Shown: piece by piece, positions 1 through 9,130 of the stretch
Numbering within the stretch: position 1 is the stretch's first letter
How the letters are laid out: each line of letters opens with the position of its first letter
Source of the DNA: Monoraphidium neglectum
Lineage: Eukaryota; Chlorophyta; Chlorophyceae; Sphaeropleales; Selenastraceae
DNA length: 20,764 bases
Reading direction: 5' to 3'
Assembly (NCBI RefSeq): GCF_000611645.1
Contig: NW_014012914.1
Location: 1,205 to 21,968, forward strand
The notes under the pieces: model-generated
What the model was told of the DNA's origin: nothing
The model's database searches: none
The model's input: the letters and a program-made list of their open reading frames with translations, nothing else
Program-made: the position numbers and the translations under genes

Positions 1-2613
1 CCCCGCCTGCCCCGGCCGGGGGCGGCGGGGAGGGGTCGGGCACAAAGCTTAGTAAAGCAGCCACAGCTTCCTCCCTGTCGCGGATGACCGCAAGCTTCAG
101 CGCCCTCAGCGCCGCCCCCCGCCTGTCCAGCCGCGCCCGCGCCCCCGGCCGCGCGTCCGCGCCGCCCGCCAGCGCGCGCACGACGGCCGCGTGTCCGCGC
201 GCGGCGGCGCATGCGATGGCGTCGGAGAGCGCGCGGCCGCCGCCGGGGCAGTCGGCGGCGCCGGCGCGGAGCAGCAGGCGGACAGTTTCGAGGCGGCCCC
301 TGCGGTTGATTGATGGCGGGCGCCGGCACCGGTAAAATCGCACAAGTCAGGTACGTCTGAGATGTACAGCAACCTGTTGTGCAACACGGATCACAGAAAT
401 CGCACCAAGCAGAAGAGCCCGCCGTTCTGAGCAGACTGGGGCACCCCAGCCGTGCCGTCCGCGCTCACTGGGAAGCTGCCTCCCGCAGCGGGCGCCCCGC
501 GGACGAGTTCGGGTCTGCTCCCCACTTGAGGAAAGCGGAGACAGCTTCGGGGTCGCCTGTGGCGCAGCAGCTGGCAAATGCTGCGGGCGCGAGGCAGCGG
601 CGACAAGGGGCCGGGGCCAGTCGGCGCGGGAAACGAAGAAGGGAGGGGGGGGGGGTGGCTGCGCGGCGCCGCGGGGCTGGTTGCGGGCCGCGAGCGGGAG
701 GGGCGCAAGAGCGGCTTGAGTGCGAAGGTCAGTGAGCACATATGTGCCAACCTGGATGGGCCATGCATGAAAGCGAGCTTCGAGGCAAGGCAGAAGAGAG
801 TCGCAGCCGCCCGGCCCCGCCCGTCTCTGATTCAACCGCCTACCTTGGCCATTCCCCGCGTGAGGGCTCGCGCCTGCCTTTAGCAGCATGCGGACGAGCT
901 GGCGGGCAGGGGCGCACAGTGCGTGAGTAACAGGGGCGTGCGTGGGTTGGCACGGGCTGTGGATTGAATCGCGGCAGCCCCGCAACAAAGCAGCTGGTTG
1001 CCTTGAACCTGAGTGTAATGCTGCATGCAAGAGCCACGCATGCGACCGCACATGCTGCGAGCTCCCTGTTGCAGGCCGTGCTGTTGACGCACCGCCGCCG
1101 CCTGGTAACCCACCGCGCTGCATCAGAGTCCCTCGCGCACCCCACAGGCCCAAACCAAACCCCTACCAACAGCCCGCACCCCGCCACCCCGACACGTCGC
1201 CTCCCTGGCCCGCCCCCCGCCGCGCACCGAGGGCTTCCCCGCGCAGCGCGCCGCCGCCAGCAGCGGGGCATCCTCCTGGAACCGAGGGTCCGCGCCCGCC
1301 TGCAGCAGCCGGCGCACGCCGAGCGCGTCGCCGAGCGCTGCGGCGGCGACGAGGGCACGGCCGGAGCCGCGGCAGCCGCGGGGGGCGTGCGCCAGGAATT
1401 TGGCGGCGCGGTCAGCGTCGCTGCGGGGGGGCGGGATCGAGATGGGGGTGGAATAACTTGGGATTGAGGTGGGGTTTGAGGGCGTGCGGTTGTTGGGAAA
1501 GGGAGTTGGCTGCAGAAAGCAGCAGCTCGCGGCCATTGCCAAGTGTGGTCCAGGGGGTGGTGGGGGGGTGTTAAGAATCACAACACCGCAGGGAATCCGG
1601 CCAACCCAGCACCTCCATGTCCCACTGCTGCACCCCCAGGGGTGCCTGATGCCCAGCAGCCGTTGCAACCGCAGGTACCCCTATCCACATGGCCGGCGTG
1701 CCTGCCCCGCAGCTCACCCCTGGCAAACTGCGTCGTGCAGCGCATCGCCTAGCGCCAGCCGCGCCCCCGCCAGGCCGAGGTCCAAAGCCGCGCCCGCGGC
1801 CCTCATGGCCGCCACCACCGGTTTGTGCAGCGCTTCCAGGGCCAGCGCCGCGGCGTCGTCAATCGCAGACTGCGCGCATGGCGTCGGGGCACACGAGGGA
1901 AGGCGGTTGGACCGGCACGCATGGCATGCATGGGCGCTTGCATTGCATGGCGCGGGGTTGCATGGACGCATGCATGCGCCGCATGAGGACTGCATGGGGT
2001 GGCGGCGCGTGTGGCAGAGCCGTTGCATGCAGGCTGGGATGGTGGGCGCCTGCATGCAAGGGCTTCTGGCGCGATCAGCAGCGCGTTGTTGAGCGCTGCT
2101 CCCTGGCTCGCAAGCACCCCAACAGAGTGCACCCGCGGGGTGCGACAAGCTGGCCCGTGGGGTGCAAGATTCCGTGTCATGAAGGCACGCGGCGAGTGCA
2201 GTGCATACACGTGTTCATCTGGCTTCCACGCGAGCGTCGCTCTGGCGCACCTGCGGCGCGCCGCACGCCGATACAACGAACGCCGCAAGCGGCGCGTCCC
2301 CGCGCGCCGCCGCAAAGCGCAGCACTGCGTCGTGATCGGCATGAATATCCACACCGCCGCCGCCGCTGCGTGCGCAGGCGCAGACCGCCTTAATTGTGGC
2401 CAGATCGCTGCGCTGCGCCAGCGCAAGCAGCGCACCGGGCGCGGCATTGGCCGCGGCCCAGCGAGCACGCACGCCGTGCCATGCGGCAGCAAAAGCGCGG
2501 TCGGACAGCACCAGGCTGCGGCAAGTATGTGCGTCGGCCACGCGCAGCAGCAGCTGCGATCTCCAGCAGAGAGCTCGCTCGACCCCTGTCGGTGACCAGC
2601 CGGTGATGTTCAT
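1..2613 (-). CDS. Ankyrin-repeat protein, six exons, 3' end outside window
   Basis: Exons read on the minus strand: 2613-2251, 1869-1718, 1420-1228, 898-844, 580-469 and 299 to beyond base 1. The donors are GTGCGC, GTGAGC, GTGCGC, GTAGGC and GTGAGC, every acceptor is AG, and phases match at all five junctions, giving about 391 residues so far. Ankyrin units are visible as ALGDALGVRRLLQAGADP, PSLVRMLLKAGASPHAGNG, TGDPEAVSAFLKWGADPN, GRLETVRLLLRAGAAD and RGHAAVVRALAGGADARPG (residues about 190-345). More degenerate helical repeats lie at about residues 55-172. Ankyrin repeats bind proteins, so a scaffold role is likely, but the partner is unknown. The first 50 residues (WSPTGVERALCW..., RSLVLSDRAFAAAW) faintly resemble an F-box-like helical start; this is inference. 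The ATG at 2611-2613 is the first Met in this frame; an upstream exon cannot be excluded. Exon borders fall inside repeats, as is common in this family. The C-terminus and stop lie left of the window. Confidence 0.85.
1913..2060. repeat. GCATG-rich cluster in intron 1 of the ankyrin gene
   Basis: Within intron 1 (1870-2250) the plus strand carries about eleven GCATG copies in roughly 145 bp, several of them as the palindrome GCATGC, so the motif is also dense in the transcribed minus strand. The rest of the intron shows nothing comparable. It could be simple-sequence drift or a cluster of RNA- or DNA-binding sites. Confidence 0.7.
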
Positions 2614-3616
2614 GGGCGGCCGCTGCGCGTGCTCTGCGGTGATTGGTGGCCCCCTGGCGTACTTCAGGCCACATGGCTAGATCAATCGCCCACCAATGTC
2701 TGGTCTCGTTTCTTCCAGCTCCTCGTTACACCCCATTGCGGCTCGGCGATCCGGTCGATCTCGCGTCAGAACCGAACCCAACAACGGAACGTGGTCGAGA
2801 CGTAAGAACAAATCGCAGTGCAGTGAACACACGTAATAACGACAGTGCGATAGATCAAGCATCACATTGGGCGGACGTGCAAGATTGCTGGGCAGCTTCG
2901 TGTGAGGTACAATACCAGGTGCAGGCCGCGGCCGGCGCCAGCTGCTGCGGCTGTTCAGCACAGGGATAGGGGTGCAACGGTTGGACCAGCATGTCTTTGG
3001 GATGTTGCAACGATTGCATAATACTACGTTGAATGTGCCTGTCCTTGATCTGATGCGCTGTGAGCCCGCTGACTCTGACCAGATATCAGCGCGCCCCATC
3101 AGCCGCGTATGCCACCCACCGCTAGACCAGCCGAACACCAATCACAAAGCATCTGAGAATGCCAAGGCTTGATCCATGATCATCTCCGTTACAAAGCCTG
3201 GAATGGCAGCTGCACATGCATTGTAAATCATCAATGGGCAAACGCAAGCACAATGGAAGCTCCAACAACATGTAGGTGCGCGGAGGTAAGTTAAAGCGGG
3301 CGCACTTGCTGTACGTTGCAGCGCTGTATGTAGCAGGAGCCTGCTGACACACGTGCTCCCGCTATGGAACAGGGACCGCATTCTGCAGCGGCGATGAAGT
3401 ATTCAGTCAAAGTCGGTGACCACCGACCACCAATGGATCCAGGCCGCCACATCCGCGCGCTGGAGCGCGGAAGCGGCATTGCGCCCGCACATGTGACCGC
3501 CAGTGCACAGGTGTACTTGCACGCGTCACAGCCAGTGGGCGCCGGTGCATCCTGGTCAAAGCAAACATGCCGTGAGCGTTGCGGCCGCTCGGTCAAGCAG
3601 CACGCAGCCTCCTCAA
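2614..3616. other. Intergenic stretch between two minus-strand genes
   Basis: This interval should hold the promoter and 5' UTR of the ankyrin gene next to 2613 and the 3' UTR of the small CPMC gene next to 3617. Base composition is lower in GC than the flanking exons. Open frames exist (for example minus 3141-2677), but they have no family pattern, no GC-rich third positions and no convincing splice structure. I see no RNA gene here. Confidence 0.5.
3189..3193 (-). other. Candidate TGTAA poly(A) signal of the small CPMC gene
   Basis: On the minus strand this reads TGTAA, the usual poly(A) signal of chlorophyte green algae. It is the first such motif after the stop codon at 3617 and would give a 3' UTR of about 425 nt, an ordinary length for this group. 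Confidence 0.45.
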
Positions 3617-4047
3617 TCACTCGTCCTCAGCATGCGAAGAGAAAACGACCGGCGGCAGCTGCTCTCGCTCGACCACCATGCGCGCCACCTGTTGCTGCCC
3701 GCGCCCCTCGCCGTTGGCGTTGCGTAGGAGGCTGCGGCCGCCCTTTGCGACGTTGTCCCGGCGGTCATAAGCCAGCTTTGCAGCAGCGGCGCCGCTGGCA
3801 GCAGCGGCGATGGCGGGCGCGTTTGCCTGTTTGGGTACGATGACGAGGGGGTAGCAAAGGGTGGGCAGCGAAGCTTGGCTTATCAAGCGAGGAAGCGTGC
3901 TCACGACATACGGTAGGCCGCAAAGCGCTTGCTCACGGGCGGCGGTGACGTGGCGCTTCCAACAAATTGAATCAGCCCGGCGCACTCAACAGGTGGGGTG
4001 TAACCGCTCACCACAATAGCGGCAGTGATGCACATCGGGCAAACCAT
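3617..4047 (-). CDS. Small CPMC-motif protein, two exons, 81 residues, family unknown
   Basis: Exon 1 is 4047-4012 and exon 2 is 3826-3617 with its own stop. The 185-bp intron has a GTGAGC donor after GCT ATT GTG and an AAACAG acceptor, both phase 0. Exon 1 encodes only MVCPMCITAAIV. Exon 2 continues ANAPAIAAAASGAAAAKLAY, then a basic stretch (YDRRDNVAKGGRSLLRNANG), a QQQ-containing linker and an acidic tail ending SSHAEDE. Visible elements are a CxxC pair at residues 3 and 6, a hydrophobic Ala-rich segment at about 7-32 that could be one membrane helix, and a charged C-terminal half. I do not recognise the family and assign no function. A metal- or disulfide-linked N-terminus with a membrane anchor is inference only. 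A TATA-like element lies about 125 bp upstream. The clean fusion of a 12-codon exon to a composition-matched second exon supports the model over chance. Confidence 0.68.
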
Positions 4048-5590
4048 CTTGACAGCGGGTCTTCGGCGAAAGGGCGGTCGGGAGGGGCCGGGCTTGTGCG
4101 CACTGCAGCAACAGCAAGGCGAGCAGGGACGGGGCGTCGGGCGACGGAGTGCCAGGCGTTCGTCTATGCATATATACAAAACTAAAAGCGCGTTTGATCG
4201 CCCTGTTGCGACGCCCTGGCGCTGGACTTCAGTCCCCTTGGAGGGGGCCGGCTGCCGTGGATCCATACTGTCAGGCCAGCTCGGTGTCCCCGCGCCCCGG
4301 TAAACGCGCAGCACCGTTAACAAGCTAGAAAATAATCTGCTTTCTTGATCATTGACAACCACGGCGTCCGCAGGGCGGAATCACTCTTACCTTGCAAGGC
4401 TTGGAGAAGACCGCGTGCGTGTGGACGAAGCGAGCAAAACGTTGTGACGTGCGATGATTGATTTCGCGAGCAAGAAATGTGCGACAACGAAATGGTGGCT
4501 GGACCGCCGAGCGCGCCCGCTGCGTGCGCTCCGGTAAGATATACACGCAGTGGCAAACGTACACGGCGCACGACCAGGTGCTGCCGCCCGCCTCAGCCCG
4601 CTGCCAGGATGCATGCGTGCATTCGTGAAATCTCCTGCGCTATGCTGGGCTCGTCCTGCGTCCAGCAACCACGCTCACCCACTGATGGAGGCTGATTTGA
4701 CTCACTCACAGTACAAACCTGCAAGCGATGCCGAATACCTACTCAGGCCCTTTCAAACCGAGAAACATGCCATGAGATGTTGCTGTTGCGGCCCACAAGG
4801 GCTCTAACAGCTGGGCTGCCTGGTTTGTAGCATCTTGGTCAAGATGATACGTGTGTGCTGTGCAGCAACACGGGGGCCGAGTGCACCCTGCAGGTGGCCT
4901 GTTTGTGATCTGCTGCGCAGTATCTACAATCTCAAGCCAGCCTGTGAGACCTTTCCCACTGCCGGTCGCACTTGTGTACGCGCGCATGCCTGATGCTTAG
5001 GTCTTCCCTGCTTGAGTGCGTCCGTCACGCAGGAATAGTAGCTGGGCTGGTTCCTGATCTGAACACTACAAGCTTGGCCTATCAAGGTCTTCTGTAGAAA
5101 TGAGCTGGATTCAAAGTATTTTGCATGACCAACAGCCGCCAGGACGGGCACACACTGTGGCGGCACAGGAACGCAACATGAATTGAATGTGCCAAACGTA
5201 ACATCAGGCCGAGTCTCTGGGAATCCCTGTTCAATCTTGGGGGATTCCTCGATGCCAGTCATGCATCGCTGTTGACTGAAACCGTCCAACAACCCAAGCG
5301 GCGGGTGAGGGGCGGCAGAGTCAGAGGTGGTGCGGGCCGGCGGGGTGTGCATGTAGGTTGTGTGGGGCGTTTGATTGCATCAGGCAGGGTCCAACAGGGC
5401 TCCGGCGGCTTCGGCAGTGCGTGTGAGACGTACGCCTCCTGGTGTGGGGACTTCTTGCTATGCAGGCTTGTTGCTGTTCTTGAATTGCACTACTATTGCC
5501 GTAAGAGGGTTCCTCTCGACTTTCAAGCCTGCTATACGGTAACGAGGCTTCGGATCATCCGACGTGCGACATCTGACCAACGCACCCGCC
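4048..5590. other. Divergent intergenic region
   Basis: It separates the minus-strand CPMC gene from the plus-strand MYND gene and must hold both promoters. Apart from the TATA-like element near 4171 and a weak one at about 5532 (CTATACGG, about 55 bp before the MYND ATG) I see no defined sites. The longest open frames (minus 5352-4924, plus 5272-5664) have no recognisable domain; the plus one opens with TTG rather than ATG. Confidence 0.5.
4168..4178 (-). promoter_or_regulatory. TATA-like element upstream of the small CPMC gene
   Basis: The minus strand reads TTTTGTATATATGCATAG here, with TATATA at 4176-4171. It sits about 125 bp before the ATG at 4047, leaving room for a start site near 4140 and a 5' UTR of about 95 nt. 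The surroundings are GC-rich, so the AT run stands out. The motif is near-symmetric, so it does not by itself prove direction. Confidence 0.35.
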
Positions 5591-5937
5591 ATGAAGTCCG
5601 CACTCACCGATCTCCTGAGTCAACTAGATCGCGGTATTCCCGCAGCAACAATTCAGGCATGTGACGAGCTGCAAGCGGCCCAGGCTCGAGGATGGCGGGT
5701 GCCTTCGAAAGATGCATTGCGCCTGATGCGCCACGCGTGCTGCCTTGAAGGCGGCATCGACAGGGTCGCCTGCGCTTGGAGTGCCTACAGGTCGATCAAC
5801 GAACTGCTGGGGACCACGCCTGCCGCTGCCACGCATCTGCGGTCCGAGGCGGCGGTGCGCGTTGCCATCGACGCGCTCGACGCCCTGTGGCAGCAGCATC
5901 CGCCGCTGCAGCAGGAGCAGCAGCAGCAGCAGCAGCA

Positions 5938-6021
<84 letters not shown>

Positions 6022-7305
6022 GCATGCGGATCAGACACCAACACCAGGGCTCTGCGTGCCGCGGGATCCAGGGAGCTTGACAGGCGCATCTGCTTGCCGC
6101 CTGACCTCAGGCCTAGCCACCCCTGATGAGCGCCGCCATCAGCACATGAGGGCGGCCGCGGCCACCCTCGTGGCCATTGCAGCCGCCTTGGTTAGCTGGC
6201 CGCAGGAGCAGCCTCACCCCGTCGACAGCAAGCCGGAGAGGCGGGCGTCCCTCCTTGCCCTGGGGAGTGCCATTCGTCGGCCCGCCGCGGTCCTGGCCCT
6301 GCTTCAGGCGGCCGGCGATGACGGGGCGGAGGTGGAAGCACGCGGGTCCACGGGAGGGCTCCTGGCTGTCGTGGATCTGGTGATTCAGTGGGGTGCCCGC
6401 GGCGAAAAAACAATAGAATTCTTACACAACCCCAACCCGCGCATCAGCGAGGTGTGGCGAGGTTATGAGGCGGCGGCTGCCGCGGCGCTGGCGCCGCTGC
6501 TCGCAGCATGCCCCCTCGAGGACGCCGCGGCGCCGCCGCCTGCGGCGGCGGGCGTCCGAGCCGCCCCGTCCGGCGCGGTGCGGAGGCCGCACGCGATGCG
6601 GACGGCATTAGCGTTGTGTGAGAATATTGAGGGCCTCTCCTGTGACATCCTGAGGCACCCGGTCGGTGCGCGCGCCGTGGCCGCCGGCGTCAGCACGGAC
6701 GCGGACCGCGGCGTCGCGTTGGCCGCGGTGGAGCTGCTGGCAGATGCGGTCGACGCCGGCGGCGACAAGGAGGTGGCGGCCTGCTGCGACGACGCAGCAA
6801 TCGCCGGACTCCTGCGCGTCGCCGCACGCCGAGGTTGCGGGCGCGGGGGTTGGTGCAAGGACACGCCCGGCGATCTGGTTGAGACGGCGGGGACGGTCTT
6901 GGCGGCCGTCACATGGAGAGATTTGCACGCCGGCCAGCCGTCACGCATTGCGGCAGCGCCTGCCTCAGCGGCGGCGCTCTTGGCGGGCCTGCGAGGCAGC
7001 TTGTCAGACATGCGGCAGGCCAGCCCCTTTCTGCTCGCAGGCTGCGGCGGGGCGATCGAGCTGGCAACCACCGCCTTCCTCACTGCGCAGGCCCAACCGC
7101 CAGGCGGCGCAGCGTGGGCGGCCGTCTTTGCGCAGCTGGGTGCGCCGCGGCTGCTGATGCAAATCCTGAAATTAGTTGAAATCCCAACTATCAATGGTTG
7201 GGATTGCATGTGGTCGGCCATGTGGCCGGCATGGATTGCGGCAGCGCTGTACTTGTTCGCTTCGCCGAACCTGATTGCGGAGTTGCCAGCAGCAGCAATG
7301 GCAGG

Positions 7306-7350
<45 letters not shown>

Positions 7351-7367
7351 GAAGCCGCAGCAACAGA

Positions 7368-7415
<48 letters not shown>

Positions 7416-8024
7416 TGCAGCAGCTGCAGCAGGACAAAGAGGATGGGGTCATTGATACAGCCAGCAGCAGGCAGGATGTCACGGCGGTGCCGGGTTGCGA
7501 CGATGGCGACGGGAAAATGCAGGCTGCTGCTGCGGCCGCCTTGGTGGTCACAGCCCCTGGGTCTGCCCGGTGCCTGTGCTACCTGGCCGCCGCCTGCCCC
7601 GGTTGCCGGGGCGACTTGGCGGCAGTGTCGGGGCTGTTGGGTGCAGTGTCGCGCACCGCAGCGGGCATCCCCGCAATTGGTGAACAGGAGGTCATCAATA
7701 CTGGGCATGCGCTGCGCACGCTGGGCATGCTTGCTACAGCTGTCGTGCCGCTCGAGCAGCTGCCAGATTACGCGCACGTGCATGCAGGCAGGCAGCCCGC
7801 GGAGTTTGCATCAAAGCCGCCGGCGCCTTGCGCTCACCCAACTGGGCGCCTGGCTGTGGAGGAATTGCTGCAGTGCATTGTCAGCCACAGCAGCTGCAGG
7901 GCTGCTGCTTCCCAGGCCAAACATGCGTTGGCGGCCCTGGACCGAGCAGAGGGAAATGTGTCGCAGCAACAGCAACAGCAGCAGCTGGAGGAGGATGCAG
8001 AATGTGAAGGGGTGGGTCAGCCGC

Positions 8025-8085
<61 letters not shown>

Positions 8086-8485
8086 GCAGCGGCAGCGGCA
8101 GCAGCAGCAGCAGCAACACTCTCATGACACAGAGGTGGTGCGGCGCGTACCGGGGCCATCGGAGCAGGGGCGGGGGTGGGAGGAGCCTAACCATGCGCCC
8201 CCTGAAGCAAAGAATCAGGCAGGCAATCCAAGCACAGCGACCGTTATGGCATCCGTCCCCAGCGGGCGCCGGCAGCACCGCGCATGCGCCGTCTGCGGCA
8301 GGACGGCGCGCGAAGGCGCCGAGCTGCGGCGCTGCGCGGGCTGCGGCCCCGTCACCGGGACACGGTACTGCAGCCAGGAGTGCTGCAGGACGGACTGGGT
8401 GGTGAGGGGCCACCGCGCGGTGTGTGAGGCTGCGCGGCGCGACGGCAGCAGCGGCGGCGATCAGCTGGGGGGCGATGGTGCTTGA
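5591..8485 (+). CDS. Intronless poly-Gln protein with C-terminal MYND zinc finger
   Basis: One open frame encodes 964 residues from the ATG at 5591 (context GCCATGA). The frame opens nine codons earlier only at a GTG, so the ATG is preferred. The MYND finger lies at about residues 899-945: CAVC, then CAGC, YCSQEC and HRAVC supply all seven Cys and one His of the C-x2-C...C-x2-C...C-x3-C...H-x3-C zinc pattern. MYND domains bind proline-rich partner peptides and occur in regulators and adaptors. Residues about 150-570 and 650-790 are Ala/Leu-rich helices with an armadillo-like look (for example GVALAAVELLADAVDAGG), but no strict repeat can be assigned. Poly-Gln regions lie at about 107-143, 574-615 and 813-842. 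The absence of introns in 2.9 kb contrasts with the intron-rich neighbours. Very high GC at third positions supports coding. No signal peptide is visible; a nuclear or cytosolic role is inference. Confidence 0.9.
5908..6019 (+). repeat. CAG repeat coding poly-Gln tract 1
   Basis: CAG units are interrupted by GAG at two places, then run pure for 26 units from 5942 to 6019 and end at CGG. They lie in the MYND gene and are read as Gln. Pure runs of this length are normally length-variable between strains. Confidence 0.97.
7310..7432 (+). repeat. CAG repeat coding poly-Gln tract 2
   Basis: Thirteen pure CAG units (7310-7348), a PKPQQQK break, fifteen more pure units (7370-7414), then two CTG-CAG-CAG units giving LQQLQQ. 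All are in the Gln frame of the MYND gene. Confidence 0.95.
8027..8116 (+). repeat. CAG repeat coding poly-Gln tract 3
   Basis: Nineteen pure CAG units (8027-8083) are followed by alternating CGG and CAG (Arg-Gln) and then more CAG, about 55 codons before the MYND finger. Confidence 0.95.
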
Positions 8486-9130
8486 GAATGCTGCGCTGTC
8501 TGCATCGATTTTTCTTATCGTGATTGGTGCCATGCCTGCAGCGTGTTGTTGTAAGGCCGTGTTGTTGGTGTGAATTGTGTTGGCTCATCTCCACAAATCG
8601 AATCTGGCAGGTCAGATCCGGGCTATTGGGGAAATCAGTGACATTTGAGGGAGCGCGTGGGCAATTGAATGCCCAGCACAGAGGAACACAGGTGCACACA
8701 AAGGTATGGCTAGGTGGTGGTGTGAGCACGTACTGTGTGTGCATATATCTCACGCAGGCCTGGCTGGCTGCCCATGCTTGCTTGCTTGAGTGTGTGCACT
8801 GTCTGCAGATTCCATCACAGCTCCCAAACATGGTGCGTTTGTGCAACCCCCTCAACTGTTGAAGGAGCGGGCTGCCTGTTACACTTGCAGCCAAGCCGCA
8901 GTCGGTGCAGCAGGTGTGGGATTCCACACCCACCGCATTGCAGTTGCTGAGCGGATGCAACTGACGGGCGTGCGCCAGCAGCAGTTGATCCGCGAATGCC
9001 TGCATGGCTGAATCCACTTCTTTCGTCTAAATCTAAGTGTTCGAATGTGTGCATGACGCGTCCAAGGCTGCGTTGATTGTCGAGATCTGACGTCGACTCG
9101 CTCCAGCCGCATCCTCGGCTACTTGGCACC
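8486..9130. other. Intergenic region between the MYND and expansin genes
   Basis: It holds the candidate poly(A) signal of the MYND gene and the presumed promoter and 5' UTR of the expansin gene. A perfect 7-bp stem with a 4-nt loop (GGTGTGG / CCACACC) lies at 8913-8930. A CATATATC string at about 8741 is TATA-like but lies almost 400 bp from the expansin ATG. I see no coding region. Confidence 0.45.
8550..8554 (+). other. Candidate TGTAA poly(A) signal of the MYND gene
   Basis: TGTAA lies 65 bp after the stop codon at 8485, as expected for a chlorophyte mRNA end, giving a short 3' UTR of about 80 nt. Confidence 0.5.

Noticed and set aside
2677..3141. Minus-strand open frame of 154 codons
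   Set aside because: Composition unlike coding exons here, no domain pattern, and it lies where UTR and promoter sequence is expected.
4924..5352. Minus-strand open frame of 142 codons in the divergent intergenic region
   Set aside because: It has an ATG but no recognisable motif and third positions that are not GC-rich like the supported exons.
5564..5590. Upstream extension of the MYND frame
   Set aside because: It opens with GTG, not ATG; the ATG at 5591 has the better context.
5624..6025. Antisense poly-Leu, poly-Ala and poly-Cys open frames opposite CAG tracts
   Set aside because: They are shadows of CAG repeats, which lack stop codons in every frame; the sense MYND frame explains the region.
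6463..7551. 362-codon open frame antisense to the MYND gene
   Set aside because: No recognisable domain, Cys/Ala runs come from the repeat, and the opposite strand has a continuous gene with a zinc finger.
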